Assembly (NCBI RefSeq): GCF_001672755.1
Contig: NZ_LZKI01000115.1
Coordinates: 1-64,000 of the forward strand
Direction: 5' to 3'
Source: Mycobacterium colombiense
Lineage (GTDB): Bacteria > Actinomycetota > Actinomycetes > Mycobacteriales > Mycobacteriaceae
DNA: 64,000 bases
The notes beneath the pieces were generated by a model that was not told the DNA's origin, did not search any database, and worked only from the letters and a program-made list of their open reading frames with translations. Position numbers and translations under genes: made by a program. Positions 47,394 through 56,656 of this stretch are shown piece by piece. Numbering within the stretch: position 1 is the first letter of the stretch; every line of letters begins with the position of its first letter.

Positions 47394-48796
47394 ACTTTCT
47401 CGATCACCTCTGTGCTGGCCGCCGCGATCGGCGGCTTGCGGGTGCGGCTGCGCAGGGGACGACGGGCGCTGTGCGAAATGCGCGCCAGGATGGCCAGCAG
47501 CACGTAGTTGGCCAGCAGGGATGAGCCCCCGTAAGACATCCACGGCGTGGTCAGCCCGGTCAGCGGAATGAGCTGGGTCACCCCGCCGACGACGATGAAC
47601 AGCTGAAGGGCCAGCGTCGACGCCAGGCCCGCGGCCAGCAGCTTGCCGAAGCTGTCGCGGGTGGCGATCGCCGTGCGCAGGCCCCGCACGATCACGATGG
47701 TGTAGAGCATCAGGATGCTGGCAAAACCCACCAGCCCCAGTTCTTCGCCGAACGCGGCGATGATGAAGTCGGTCGAAGCGGCCGGCACGGTGTCGGGCTG
47801 ACCGTTACCCAAGCCGGTGCCGAAGATTCCGCCGGTGGCAAAGCTGAAGAGCGACTGGACAATCTGATAGCCGCTGCCGTCGGGGTCGGAGAACGGGTCC
47901 CACCACATCTGCACGCGGACCCGGACGTGGGCGAAAATGTAATACGCGACAACGCTTCCCGCGACGAACAGCACCAGGCCGATCCCCACCCAGCTGAAGC
48001 GTTGAGTGGCGAGGTAGACCACCACCAGAAACGACGTGTACAGCAATAGCGATGTGCCGAGGTCTTTTTCGAACGCCATCACGCCGACCGAGATCACCCA
48101 CGCGGCCAGCAGCGGCGCGAGGTCGCGAGGGCGGGGCAGGGTCAATCCCATGAAATGCTTACCGACGCTGGTGAACAGGCCGCGTTTGGCGATCAGCACC
48201 GCCGAGAAGAAGATCAACAGCAGGATCTTGGAGAACTCAGCGGGCTGAATTGAGAAGCCGGGGAAGCGAATCCAGATCTTGGCGCCGTTCTGCTCGGACA
48301 GCGATGCCGGCAGCAGGGCGGGGATCACCAGGAAGATCAGGCCGACCAGTCCGCATATGTAGCCGTAGCGCGCCAGTTGCCGATGGTCTTTCAGAAACGT
48401 AACCACCAGCGAAAAGGTCACCACACCGATCAGGGTCCACAGCATCTGCTGGGTCGCACTGGGGTGGTGCCGTCCGCTGAGCTGGTTGGTGACCAGGTCG
48501 AGCCGGTGAATCATGACCAGGCCAAGGCCGTTGAGCAAGGCCACGATCGGCAGCAGCAGCGGATCGGTGTAGGGCGCGAAGCGCCGGATGGCCATGTGCG
48601 CCGACCCGAAGACGATGAGGAACACCAGCCCGTAGCTGATCGCCGTCCAGTGCAGATCGCGCTCTTGGTTGGCCTCAACTATCAGCAGCGCGGCGACGGT
48701 GATCAGTGAGGCGAAGCCCAGCAGCAGCAACTCGGCGTTACGCCGGGTAGGCAACGGGGGCGTGACCGCGACCGGCGGCTGAAGTTGGGTCGTCAT
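47390..48796 (-). CDS. rodA: SEDS peptidoglycan glycosyltransferase RodA
   Basis: 468 aa from ATG 48796, overlapping the pstP stop. About 12 membrane segments are visible. SEDS signatures are FPGFSIQPAEFSKI, AFEKDLGTSLLLY and TTPWMSYGGSSLLANY; the catalytic Asp of FSEDS-type loops is in EKDLGTS. It polymerises glycan strands from lipid II, paired with PbpA. The frame's long upstream extension overlaps pstP and is a shadow. Confidence 0.96.
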   Translation of the reverse strand: MTTQLQPPVAVTPPLPTRRNAELLLLGFASLITVAALLIVEANQERDLHWTAISYGLVFLIVFGSAHMAIRRFAPYTDPLLLPIVALLNGLGLVMIHRLDLVTNQLSGRHHPSATQQMLWTLIGVVTFSLVVTFLKDHRQLARYGYICGLVGLIFLVIPALLPASLSEQNGAKIWIRFPGFSIQPAEFSKILLLIFFSAVLIAKRGLFTSVGKHFMGLTLPRPRDLAPLLAAWVISVGVMAFEKDLGTSLLLYTSFLVVVYLATQRFSWVGIGLVLFVAGSVVAYYIFAHVRVRVQMWWDPFSDPDGSGYQIVQSLFSFATGGIFGTGLGNGQPDTVPAASTDFIIAAFGEELGLVGFASILMLYTIVIVRGLRTAIATRDSFGKLLAAGLASTLALQLFIVVGGVTQLIPLTGLTTPWMSYGGSSLLANYVLLAILARISHSARRPLRSRTRKPPIAAASTEVIEKV

Positions 48797-50301
48797 GCCA
48801 CCGTCCGGCAATCGATGCCCGGTTGAAGTGGCGGCCCGGGAAGCGCGGTGACTGTCTGCGACGTGGTCGTCGGACCTGCCGGCGCAGAGTTCGCGGGGCC
48901 GTTGGCGCTCGTGCTCGGTGAGGGGCTGGCGCTCGAAGAGCTGGTGGTCGGTGGTGCGGGCGGTGCTGTGGTGCCGGATTCTGGTGTTCCGCTGCGGGCG
49001 CCCGGTGAGCCGGGCGGCGACGTCGCGCGCGGGGGCGGACAGATCGGCAACAGATACTCGGCCAGAAGCTGCCGCAGCTGCGACTCGGCCTGGTCCAGGC
49101 TGCCGCCCGGCAGTCCGGTTTGGACTTGCACTTGTCCGGGGCGTCGCAAATCTTGCAGCGTCATCAGCTGGCAATTGGGGTGGCCACTGGATTGCCCATA
49201 GCTGATCAGGGAGAGCTCGTTGCGGGCGTTGAGGCAGCCCACCAGGTAGGGCTCCTGCAACGGGATGCCCAGCAGAGTGCCCTGGATCCCGCGGACGATC
49301 GAGATCCGGCCGCTGTACTCCGCGACGTAATAGTTGCGCTGAATGATCCACCATCCGACGGTGAGGCCCGCGAACACCAACAGCACCGCCAGGCCGACTG
49401 CCATATACATCTTCCGGGGCGACCAGCGCGGCCGATTCGGTGTTTCCGGTTGCGGCGCAACGCGTTTGGCGGACTCTTCACGGGGCCGGATCGCCGAGGC
49501 GCGGCCGGCCGAGGTGTTGGGCAGGGTCATCTGATCCTCGTCGCCCGACACCGCGCCGGCGAGGATCGGCTGAGTCTGCCCGTAGTCGTAGTCGACCACG
49601 TCGGCGACCACGACGGTCACGTTGTCCGGGCCGCCGCCGCGCAGCGCCAACTCGATGAGGCGGTAGGCGGCCTCGGCGACGTCGGGAATCTGCAGGGCCT
49701 CGAGGATGGTCTCGTCGCTGACCGGATCCGATAACCCGTCCGAGCAGAGCAGATAACGGTCACCGGCGCGCGCCTCGCGCATGGTCAACGTCGGCTCGAC
49801 CTCGTGGCCGGTGAGCGCCCGCATGATCAACGACCGCTGCGGGTGGCTATGAGCCTCTTCCCGGGTGATGCGGCCTTCATCGACCAGGGTCTGGACGAAC
49901 GTGTCGTCCTTGGTGATCTGGGTCAGCTCCCCGTCGCGCAGCAGGTAGCCGCGCGAGTCGCCGATGTGCACCATCCCGATGCGGTCGCCCGCGAACAGGA
50001 TCGCGGTGAGCGTGGTGCCCATCCCCTCCAGCTCGGGCTCGGCCTCCACCTGTGCGGCGATGGCCGCGTTGCCGGAGCGCACCGCATTGTCGAGTTTGGC
50101 CAGCAGGTCGCCGCCCGGCTCGTCGTCATCGAGGTGGGCCAGCGCGGCGATCACCAGCTGGGATGCCACCTCGCCGGCGGCATGACCACCCATGCCGTCG
50201 GCCAGCGCGAGCAGCCGTGCGCCGGCATAGACAGAGTCTTCGTTGTTGGCGCGTACCAGGCCGCGATCACTCCGCGCGGCATATCGCAGGACCAGGGTCA
50301 C
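48793..50301 (-). CDS. pstP: Serine/threonine phosphatase PstP
   Basis: 502 aa from GTG 50301, in a GTGA overlap with fhaB. The PP2C domain (1-235) has the metal Asp sites ADGMGGH, HIGDSRGYLL, LLCSDGLSDPV and GGPDNVTVV. One membrane helix (about 302-322) and an extracellular domain follow. The end is a Ser/Pro/Thr-rich tail, PLQPGIDCRTVA. It removes phosphates from PknA, PknB and their targets and so resets envelope signalling. Confidence 0.97.
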   Translation of the reverse strand: MTLVLRYAARSDRGLVRANNEDSVYAGARLLALADGMGGHAAGEVASQLVIAALAHLDDDEPGGDLLAKLDNAVRSGNAAIAAQVEAEPELEGMGTTLTAILFAGDRIGMVHIGDSRGYLLRDGELTQITKDDTFVQTLVDEGRITREEAHSHPQRSLIMRALTGHEVEPTLTMREARAGDRYLLCSDGLSDPVSDETILEALQIPDVAEAAYRLIELALRGGGPDNVTVVVADVVDYDYGQTQPILAGAVSGDEDQMTLPNTSAGRASAIRPREESAKRVAPQPETPNRPRWSPRKMYMAVGLAVLLVFAGLTVGWWIIQRNYYVAEYSGRISIVRGIQGTLLGIPLQEPYLVGCLNARNELSLISYGQSSGHPNCQLMTLQDLRRPGQVQVQTGLPGGSLDQAESQLRQLLAEYLLPICPPPRATSPPGSPGARSGTPESGTTAPPAPPTTSSSSASPSPSTSANGPANSAPAGPTTTSQTVTALPGPPLQPGIDCRTVA

Positions 50302-50765
50302 GGGCGCAACTCAATCGCCGTTTTGCCGATTCGAATCGGTGTTCCGATCGGAACTCGTACCGCAGTCGTCACCTTCGCCCTGTCAAGGTAAGTGCCGTTG
50401 GTCGATCCTAGATCCTCGACGTACCACTCCGAGCCGCGCTGAGACAGCCTGGCGTGCCGCGTCGAGGCATAGTCGTCGGTAAGCACCAGCGTGGAGTCGT
50501 CGGCCCTACCGATCAAGACCGGCTGTCCGCTCAGCGTGATGCGTCCGCCGGCCAGCGCGCCTTCGGTGACCACCAGGTACCGAGCCGCGTGGCGGCGCTG
50601 GCGCGAAGGCAACAGCGTGCTCCGCAGCGCCAAACCGCGTCGCACCATGACAGCACCGGTGGGCGCGTAGATGTCGGTCCGAAGGATTCGCAGCACGGAC
50701 CAGATGAATACCCACAGCAGCATTAAAAAGCCGGCGCGCGTCAGCTGCAGTACCAGTCCCTGCAT
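50298..50765 (-). CDS. fhaB: FHA-domain protein FhaB/FipA
   Basis: 155 aa from ATG 50765, the same length as Rv0019c. One N-terminal membrane helix (residues 5-25) is followed by a basic linker. The FHA domain has ITLSGQPVLIGRADDST, STRHARLS and DLGSTNGTYLD, the conserved phosphothreonine pocket. FipA links FtsZ and FtsQ during stress division and is phosphorylated by PknA. It heads the pstP-rodA-pbpA-pknA-pknB overlapping chain. Confidence 0.96.
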   Translation of the reverse strand: MQGLVLQLTRAGFLMLLWVFIWSVLRILRTDIYAPTGAVMVRRGLALRSTLLPSRQRRHAARYLVVTEGALAGGRITLSGQPVLIGRADDSTLVLTDDYASTRHARLSQRGSEWYVEDLGSTNGTYLDRAKVTTAVRVPIGTPIRIGKTAIELRP

Positions 50766-50889
50766 CTGGCGTCCTTTCCGTCCTAGCGTCGCATCCCTGG
50801 CGCCCGTGACTCCGAGCACATCGGCTACGTCACGATACTTGGACGGCGGACGACACGGGGCGAAGCACGGCAGCGTTAAGCCCAGTGGC

Positions 50890-52545
50890 TTAGTGGATCC
50901 GGACGATGATCTCCGAGTGGCCCAAGCGGATCACGTCGCCGTCGGCCAACTGCCACTCCTGGATCGGTGCGTTGTTCACCGTGGTGCCGTTGGTCGAGTT
51001 CAGATCCGACAGCAGCGCGACCTGTCCGTCCCAGCGGATTTCGAGGTGACGCCGTGACACGCCCGTGTCGGGCAACCGGAACTGGGCGTCTTGCCCGCGG
51101 CCCACGATGTTGGAGCCTTCGCGCAGCTGGTAGGTGCGGCCGCTGCCGTCGTCGAGCTGAAGGGTGATCGTGGTCCCGCCGGCGCCGTAGCCGCCCTGGT
51201 CGTAGCCGCCGTAACCGCCCTGCTGGCCGTAGTCGGCGGGTTGGCCGTAGTCAGCCTGTTGACCGTAGTCCGCCTGTTGGCCGTAGTCGGCCGGCTGGCC
51301 GTACTCCGCCTGCTGGCCGTACTCGTACTCCGGGCTGGCGGCGTCGGGGTAGCCCCCGCCCTGGCCGCCGTACGTTCCGCCCTGCACATGCTCGGAGTAC
51401 TGGGTGTACTCGGCGGAACCGTAGTCCTGGCGGCCGTACCCGCCACCCTGCTGGTAGCCCTGGTCGTACCCGCCGCCCTGCTCGGGGTAGCCGGGTCGGT
51501 GTTCGGGCGGGGCGTAACCGCCCTCGTCCGGGCGGCCCGGACCGCGACCGTAGTCGCCGTAACCGCCGTAGCCCTGCTGACCGCCGCCCTGCTGGCCGCC
51601 GGGAGGGCCGTAGCCGCCACCCTGGCGGTAGCCCTGGTCATAACCCTGGCCGCCATAGCCGCCGGGAGCGGGCGGACGCTGCTCGTACGACTGCGGATAG
51701 CCGCCCTGTCCCTGCTCGGGATAGCCGCGCTGGTCTTGGTAGCCCTGCTGTGGGGGGTAGCCGCCCTGACCCTGTTGGTCGGGGTAGCCGCGCTGATCCG
51801 GGTAGCCCTGCTGCGGCGGATAGCCGCCACCGTGCCCTTGTTCCGGGTAGCCGCCCTGTTCCGGGTAACCACCCTGCTCGGGTTGGCGGGGTGGCGGGTA
51901 GCCCTGCTGTGGCGGGTAGCCCTGCTGCTCGGGTGGATATCCACCTCGCTGGTCGGGTGCTCCCTGCGGGTCCGGGCCACCGCGCGCGTCGTCCTGCGGA
52001 CGCCCGTAGCGGTCGTCGTAATACTCGTCGCCGGATCGCCCCGGCCCCTGAGCCCCGCGGTAGCCAGAATTGTCAGTCATTGGTGCTACTCCTCGTTCTT
52101 CGCCGAACGCGTTATTTGATTGTGGCCGGACGGGGTCGTCGACCGTCGGGCGGGGCTGGACATCGGGGTTGACAGCACCGCGGGCGCGGTACTGGCCGGT
52201 GCGCAGGTTCGATGCCTGGTCGAACCGAACGACCACCTCACCATACGTTTGCCACCCCTGTTCGTGGATGTAGTCAGCCAAGTACCTCGCGAAAGCGCTC
52301 GACGTGAGATCCGAATCGGCGCTCACCTTCTCGAAGTCGTGCATACCGAGGGTAATGATGTATTCGTTGGGGGCCAAAAGGCGATTTCCGTGGAGCTTCT
52401 GGACTCCGGCACTCGCTTCGCGGCATAACAGGGCTTCGACCTCCTGCGGAACGATCGATCCGCCGAATACCCGGGCGAAGGCATTGTCTACCGTCGCCTC
52501 GAGTTTGCGCTCGATCCGCGCAACCAGCCCCCGTTGGCTACTCAT
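50890..52545 (-). CDS. fhaA: FHA-domain protein FhaA with repeat-rich linker
   Basis: 551 aa. The N-terminal DUF3662 domain (about 1-125) starts [21 protein letters not shown] long low-complexity linker (about 155-450) is built of Gly-Tyr-Pro-Gln units. A C-terminal FHA domain has [27 protein letters not shown] and [20 protein letters not shown]. In M. tuberculosis FhaA binds phosphorylated MurJ (MviN) and slows lipid II export. It is 124 bp upstream of fhaB and may have its own promoter as well as share the operon. The linker is somewhat longer than the 527-aa M. tuberculosis protein would give. Confidence 0.97.
   Translation of the reverse strand: MSSQRGLVARIERKLEATVDNAFARVFGGSIVPQEVEALLCREASAGVQKLHGNRLLAPNEYIITLGMHDFEKVSADSDLTSSAFARYLADYIHEQGWQTYGEVVVRFDQASNLRTGQYRARGAVNPDVQPRPTVDDPVRPQSNNAFGEERGVAPMTDNSGYRGAQGPGRSGDEYYDDRYGRPQDDARGGPDPQGAPDQRGGYPPEQQGYPPQQGYPPPRQPEQGGYPEQGGYPEQGHGGGYPPQQGYPDQRGYPDQQGQGGYPPQQGYQDQRGYPEQGQGGYPQSYEQRPPAPGGYGGQGYDQGYRQGGGYGPPGGQQGGGQQGYGGYGDYGRGPGRPDEGGYAPPEHRPGYPEQGGGYDQGYQQGGGYGRQDYGSAEYTQYSEHVQGGTYGGQGGGYPDAASPEYEYGQQAEYGQPADYGQQADYGQQADYGQPADYGQQGGYGGYDQGGYGAGGTTITLQLDDGSGRTYQLREGSNIVGRGQDAQFRLPDTGVSRRHLEIRWDGQVALLSDLNSTNGTTVNNAPIQEWQLADGDVIRLGHSEIIVRIH
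51227..51316 (-). repeat. 18-bp tandem repeats in the fhaA linker
   Basis: Five successive 18-bp units of the form CCGTAGTCNGCCTGTTGG start at 51227, 51245, 51263, 51281 and 51299. On the coding strand each gives about QQADYG. They lie in a larger Gly/Tyr/Pro/Gln-rich array running to about 52000. Copy number should vary between strains by slippage. Confidence 0.85.
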
Positions 52546-52798
52546 GTCCTACCGTTCGCGTGCACTTGCCATCAGGTATTGCCGGTGGACGGCAAACGAA
52601 CCACCCCGGAGCTGGATCACTTTCGCATGGTATCGGGACACCGTGCCGGCGCGGCACTTTCGAAATCGTGAGAATCGCATCGGCGCAGCTCAGGCCGGTG
52701 CGGGTCGACGGGTGCGCGGTGCGGCGCGGCTTCGGGGCCCACTTCGGCGGTTCGGGGATTGGGCCATTAGAGTGATATGGTCCATCGGTTGTTTTTCC

Positions 52799-52881
52799 GG
52801 GCGAGTGGCGGAATGGCAGACGCGCTGGCTTCAGGTGCCAGTGTCCTTCGGGACGTGGGGGTTCAAGTCCCCCTTCGCCCA
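52799..52881 (+). tRNA. leuT: tRNA-Leu (anticodon CAG)
   Basis: 83-nt class II tRNA. The acceptor is GGGCGAG/TTCGCCC with discriminator A. The anticodon stem CTGGC/GCCAG has loop TTCAGGT (anticodon CAG at 52832-52834). The variable arm is TGTCCTTCGGGACG and the T-arm GGGGG-TTCAAGT-CCCCC. CCA is not encoded. It matches leuT next to fhaA in M. tuberculosis. The 253 bp between fhaA and this gene hold no gene. Confidence 0.97.
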
Positions 52882-52896
52882 CACTGAGCGGTTCAA

Positions 52897-52939
52897 CGAA
52901 AGTCACGGCCTCGAAAAGAGGTCGTGACTTTCGTGTTTT
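52897..52939 (+). terminator. Rho-independent terminator of tRNA-Leu
   Basis: CGAAAGTCACGGCCTC (52897-52912) pairs with GAGGTCGTGACTTTCG (52918-52933), 16 pairs with one G-T, around the loop GAAAA. TGTTTT follows. This is the strongest intrinsic terminator in the window and may also stop leftward transcripts. Confidence 0.9.
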
Positions 52940-52960
52940 GTGGGTGGGTCTGGCGGAGCG

Positions 52961-53320
52961 CTACCAGTCGGATACCCGGTACGTTCCGTGGCCCTCGATG
53001 ACCGCGTCGTCCCTGAAGCTCAAGACCTCGTTGACTGGGTCGCCGTTCTGGTTGCGGTACGCGATGACGATCGTGTCGATGCCTTGATAAACGCCGTCAA
53101 CGGAGAACCGCAGATCCGGAATGCGTGCGAGGGCCTCGGTCCAGTATCGCCGCAACGCGGCCTTACCGCGGACCACGCCGCGCGTTTCCGGGAAAAGTTT
53201 GGCGGCCACCGGCGACGTGAACACGACGTCGTCGTGGAAGTCGGCGAGAACGGCTTCGACGTCGTGGGCGTTCCAGTTGCGCACCCACCGGTCGCTGAAA
53301 GCGGCCGCATCGACATTCAT
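52961..53320 (-). CDS. SnoaL-like / NTF2-like protein
   Basis: 119 aa. The NTF2-like pattern is clear: FSDRWVRNWNAHDVEAVLAD at the start, then DDVVFTSP, RGKAALRRYW and IVIAYRNQNG. The fold holds small ligands and includes isomerases and hydrolases. No catalytic set is assigned. It lies downstream of a DinB-like gene on the same strand (40-bp gap) and 22 bp from the tRNA-Leu terminator. Confidence 0.82.
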   Translation of the reverse strand: MNVDAAAFSDRWVRNWNAHDVEAVLADFHDDVVFTSPVAAKLFPETRGVVRGKAALRRYWTEALARIPDLRFSVDGVYQGIDTIVIAYRNQNGDPVNEVLSFRDDAVIEGHGTYRVSDW

Positions 53321-53360
53321 GCCGGCACTCTAGCGCCGGGCTGCAGACGCCGGCGCCGGC

Positions 53361-53858
53361 TCAGAGTTGGCGGCGAATGTCGAGGAGGTGGTGCTGCAGT
53401 TCGTGTGCGGTGTGTACCGCAACCCAGCGCAACGACCGCTCACTCGTTTCGGGATAGTGATAGACCACCGTGCGCTCCCAGTCGTCGCCGGCAAGCCGCG
53501 CCAGTACATTGCTGAATAGCGTTGCGGCGTCGCTGAGTTGGCGGGCGACAGCGAGCGGATCCTGCTCGTTGTAGCCGTCGTGCTCGGCACGCTCTTCGCG
53601 ACCCATGGACGCGCAGTCGGCGCCGTTGACGCGCCGCGCCGCGAGCACCCGTTCGCGTTGCACGAGCAACACATCGCGCAGATGACATGCATACTCCAGT
53701 GGAGACCAGACGTCGGGACATGGGCGGGACCGGACGTCAATTGCGTTGTCGCGCAGTATCTCAACGACTGCGGCCGCCCGGGCGCAGATATAAACACCGG
53801 CGGTCCCGGCTTGACGCAGGTCGTAGACGAACGCGCAACCCGCACACGGATCTGTCAC
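53361..53858 (-). CDS. DinB/YfiT-like four-helix protein
   Basis: 165 aa from GTG 53858, with only a weak ribosome site. A short N-terminal segment with three cysteines (CAGCAFVYDLRQ and ICAR) precedes a DinB_2-like bundle: SPLEYACHLRDVLLVQRERV and TAHELQHHLLDIRRQL, with the three-His pattern of metal binding. DinB-type proteins include thiol transferases such as mycothiol-dependent enzymes. The function is unknown, and it may be co-transcribed with the SnoaL-like gene. Confidence 0.78.
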   Translation of the reverse strand: MTDPCAGCAFVYDLRQAGTAGVYICARAAAVVEILRDNAIDVRSRPCPDVWSPLEYACHLRDVLLVQRERVLAARRVNGADCASMGREERAEHDGYNEQDPLAVARQLSDAATLFSNVLARLAGDDWERTVVYHYPETSERSLRWVAVHTAHELQHHLLDIRRQL

Positions 53859-54149
53859 CCGACCATCTTTTCAAATCCCGATAGTTGTGTGAAGGCAACG
53901 GCGCCCGAATGGGCCGGATCTGGTTGTCGCGCAATGGAACGCGCCAAATAGCAGATCGCTTCATCCGACGGCCACTGTGCAGGCCCATTTTATGCGGTGT
54001 CCAACTTCCCTGGCGGCCGGATACGACGAAAGTGAATTGACGGGAGTGTCGGTGTTAGTACCCTGATGACCAGCTCAGGAAGGGTCGGAAATGCTCGGGA
54101 CGGGATCCGCGGGGCGGATGCTTGGGGCTGCGCAACCAGAGGCGGAGCC

Positions 54150-56003
54150 GTGGGCCTTCCCTATATAGATGAGCAGGCGTTGGTCGCCGAAGCCGGTGGT
54201 GACCCGTGGGCGATCAACGCAAGTTTGCAGGCGGGCAGCCCGCTGCAAATTTCGAATTTGGCTGAAGCCTTTCATCGCGCGGGCCGGTGCACCCAGGAGG
54301 CCAACAACGCGTTCGAGCAAGCCCGTACGCGCTTCCAAGCTGCCTGGAATCACCAGGATGGCGGTCACCCGATCAACGACTCCGAAGAGGTCCAGCGGGT
54401 GACGAAGGCATTGGGAGCGCAGTCCTTGCGGCTGCCCAAGATCGGAGCGGACCTGGAGGGCATCGCAGCGGGGTTGGCCGACGCGCAAAAGGCCGGGGCC
54501 GCGCGGATCGCCACCTTAGATGCGCAGTTGAAGAATATTTCGGACTTGGTTGCCGAGGCCGTCGACATGTTGAACCAGGACAAGAGCCTCAGTCCGGCGG
54601 ACCAACAGGCCTTGCATGCCCTCATCGACACGCTCGAAGGCGACGCCCTCCGGGACACCAAGGCGGCGCTCGCTGCACTGCAGTCAATTCGCAACGGCTA
54701 CTCCGACGGCCTGCAGAAATCGCTGAACAGCCTTCATGCCGAAGGATATGACGGCGCGCCCCTTCATGGCGCCGACGCCGACGGTGTCGCCCCGCCGTCT
54801 CCCGCCCAACAAGCCGCACTGGCGGAGATCCGCCAAGTCACCAAACAGGCGGTGGCGGACCAGCTGGCCAAGGTACGCGCTGCGCGGGACGCTCTCAATA
54901 AGGCCGCGGCCGACGCGTACACCCACGGCCCAGGGTCACCGGAAGCCGAGGCCGCCAATGCCAGGCTGCCCAAGCTCAAGGACGATCTTGCGAAGGCTCT
55001 CGACGACCTGCGCAAGATACCCGACTACACCGGCATCGATCCCGCGTCGGTGAGCATCACCCCCGACGGGCATTTCATGTTCACCTACAACGAGAAGGGA
55101 CAGCCCGTACAGGTCACCGGCCAGCTCAAGAACGGAACGGGCGAGTTCTTCGACCAGGCCACCGGCACCTACTACAGCTTCAACGGCGGCAAGTTGACCG
55201 GCATGCGCACACCGGATCCCGGGCAAGTGGAAGCCACCCCCGAACCGCTATGGACCGCCATCACCCTGGCGGTCGGGGGGCCGGGGCTGAAGGCTGGCGG
55301 GGAGGCGCTTTTACAGGGCGCGAAGGCGCTATTCGGTCGAGAAGCGTTTGAGGGCCTGACGTCCGAAAGTCTCACGGCCAGTGGGATGAGCGGGCCAGAG
55401 TTGCGTGCCGCCCTGGCCGAGGCGGATCTCCCTCCGCACGGTGCACCTGGGGTTGGAGGTGAACCCGTCCCCGGCACGCATTCTCTTGAGCCGCCTCCGG
55501 TCGAGCAAGCTCCGCCGGCCGCCGATGCACCCCTCGACCATGCGCCAGCTGGGCCTCACGCACCTGTGTTGCCCGACAGCCCGCCACCCGTTGCGATTGA
55601 TCCGGCGCATCCGGAGTTCCACCTCGACAATCCTCTCAACTACATGCCACCCGAGTTGCGGGCGCTATCGGAACAGCACCTGACCGGGAGCGGAGAAACC
55701 GTCCTCGGACCGTTTAAAAACCCCATGGGTGGACCTTCCTACATCGACGTCGCTCAACAGCGGGGGGCAAGCTACTTCGACATCGGCGACGCGTGGGGTT
55801 CGGCTACGCCCGTTGAGCGACTTGCGGCCAACCAGCATGTCCTCGACATTGCAATCGCGAATCGCGACACTATTAGATTGTCGACTTCTATCGATAGGGT
55901 TTTGGACAACACATATACGGCCGCCGAGCTCAACTATCTGAAGGCGCACGGATACCAAGTGATCGATGGCTATACTCTCGTACCCCCCAAGATCGGAGAT
56001 TAG
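54150..56003 (+). CDS. Candidate secreted polymorphic toxin (helical N-terminus, C-terminal toxin-like domain)
   Basis: 617 aa from GTG 54150 (GAGGCGGAG upstream); ATG 54066 would add 28 poorly conserved-looking residues. The N-terminal 280 residues are Ala/Gln-rich helices (LPYIDEQALVAEAGGDPWA, then LQISNLAEAFHRAGRC), typical of mycobacterial ESX-linked substrates. A middle part follows (GHFMFTYNEKGQPVQVTGQL). A Pro-rich linker at about 430-490 comes before a distinct C-terminal domain. That domain contains YIDVAQQRGASYFDIGDAWG and ATPVERLAANQHVLDIAIAN, a layout seen at the tips of Rhs/CDI-type toxins. No catalytic family is recognised. No signal peptide. A small gene follows after 2 bp, as expected for immunity. 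Confidence 0.68.
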   Translation: MGLPYIDEQALVAEAGGDPWAINASLQAGSPLQISNLAEAFHRAGRCTQEANNAFEQARTRFQAAWNHQDGGHPINDSEEVQRVTKALGAQSLRLPKIGADLEGIAAGLADAQKAGAARIATLDAQLKNISDLVAEAVDMLNQDKSLSPADQQALHALIDTLEGDALRDTKAALAALQSIRNGYSDGLQKSLNSLHAEGYDGAPLHGADADGVAPPSPAQQAALAEIRQVTKQAVADQLAKVRAARDALNKAAADAYTHGPGSPEAEAANARLPKLKDDLAKALDDLRKIPDYTGIDPASVSITPDGHFMFTYNEKGQPVQVTGQLKNGTGEFFDQATGTYYSFNGGKLTGMRTPDPGQVEATPEPLWTAITLAVGGPGLKAGGEALLQGAKALFGREAFEGLTSESLTASGMSGPELRAALAEADLPPHGAPGVGGEPVPGTHSLEPPPVEQAPPAADAPLDHAPAGPHAPVLPDSPPPVAIDPAHPEFHLDNPLNYMPPELRALSEQHLTGSGETVLGPFKNPMGGPSYIDVAQQRGASYFDIGDAWGSATPVERLAANQHVLDIAIANRDTIRLSTSIDRVLDNTYTAAELNYLKAHGYQVIDGYTLVPPKIGD

Positions 56004-56005
56004 CG

Positions 56006-56437
56006 GTGAAGACGCTTTTGGAATTTATCGTGCGTTACGTCGAGTTTCTTTATCTCAACCCTAAATACAGAATCACGGACTCTTCTAACCGAGGCCTCGC
56101 GGATATCGATGCGTCGATTTCCTTTTCCAGCGAGCAACTCAAATGGGATGTTGTTAATGATCGTGGCATCATTTACTTCGCAGCAGTGCCAGTACATCAA
56201 GATAGCCCCGATTGGTTTCCGCTTTCACTCATCCGTCAGTACTTGGAGCGCAGCGACGACGCAGGAGTGGCTCAGCCTATGGAGCAGGCTAATTGGCTGT
56301 CCCAGAACTTAAACGAAGTTGAGGAGCTGTTCGCGGATAAGCCGACTGCGTCGCGCGTGTGCGACGAGCTTGCCACTTTGCGCCTTTCGAACTCATCAAA
56401 AAAGTGGGGATGGCCGAAACCAGACGAAGCAAACTAG
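56006..56437 (+). CDS. Putative immunity protein for the upstream toxin
   Basis: 143 aa from GTG 56006, with GGAG eight bases upstream and only 2 bp after the toxin stop. It is soluble with no signal peptide and shows no family that I recognise. Composition differs from the surroundings: bases 56041-56160 are 45% G+C by hand count (54 of 120) in an otherwise GC-rich window. Size, position and composition fit an immunity gene in a polymorphic toxin cassette acquired by transfer. The role is inferred from context only. Confidence 0.62.
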   Translation: MKTLLEFIVRYVEFLYLNPKYRITDSSNRGLADIDASISFSSEQLKWDVVNDRGIIYFAAVPVHQDSPDWFPLSLIRQYLERSDDAGVAQPMEQANWLSQNLNEVEELFADKPTASRVCDELATLRLSNSSKKWGWPKPDEAN

Positions 56438-56656
56438 CTGCGACCCCCAACTGCTGATCTCACGAGGCTGTCGGAAACGATCGCTGTTTCCTGGCGCTAC
56501 GGACTGCCGGCGTGATTTAGGGGTGAAGCTCAGGGTCGAGGCGTGCCAAACGCCCGTCGCAACGTAATAAGATTCGAAAAAGTATTCACCCTGCTGATTG
56601 CACGACCGAGGCCGAGCGACGTGTATCGGCTCAACAACCGATGATTCGCAACCCCG

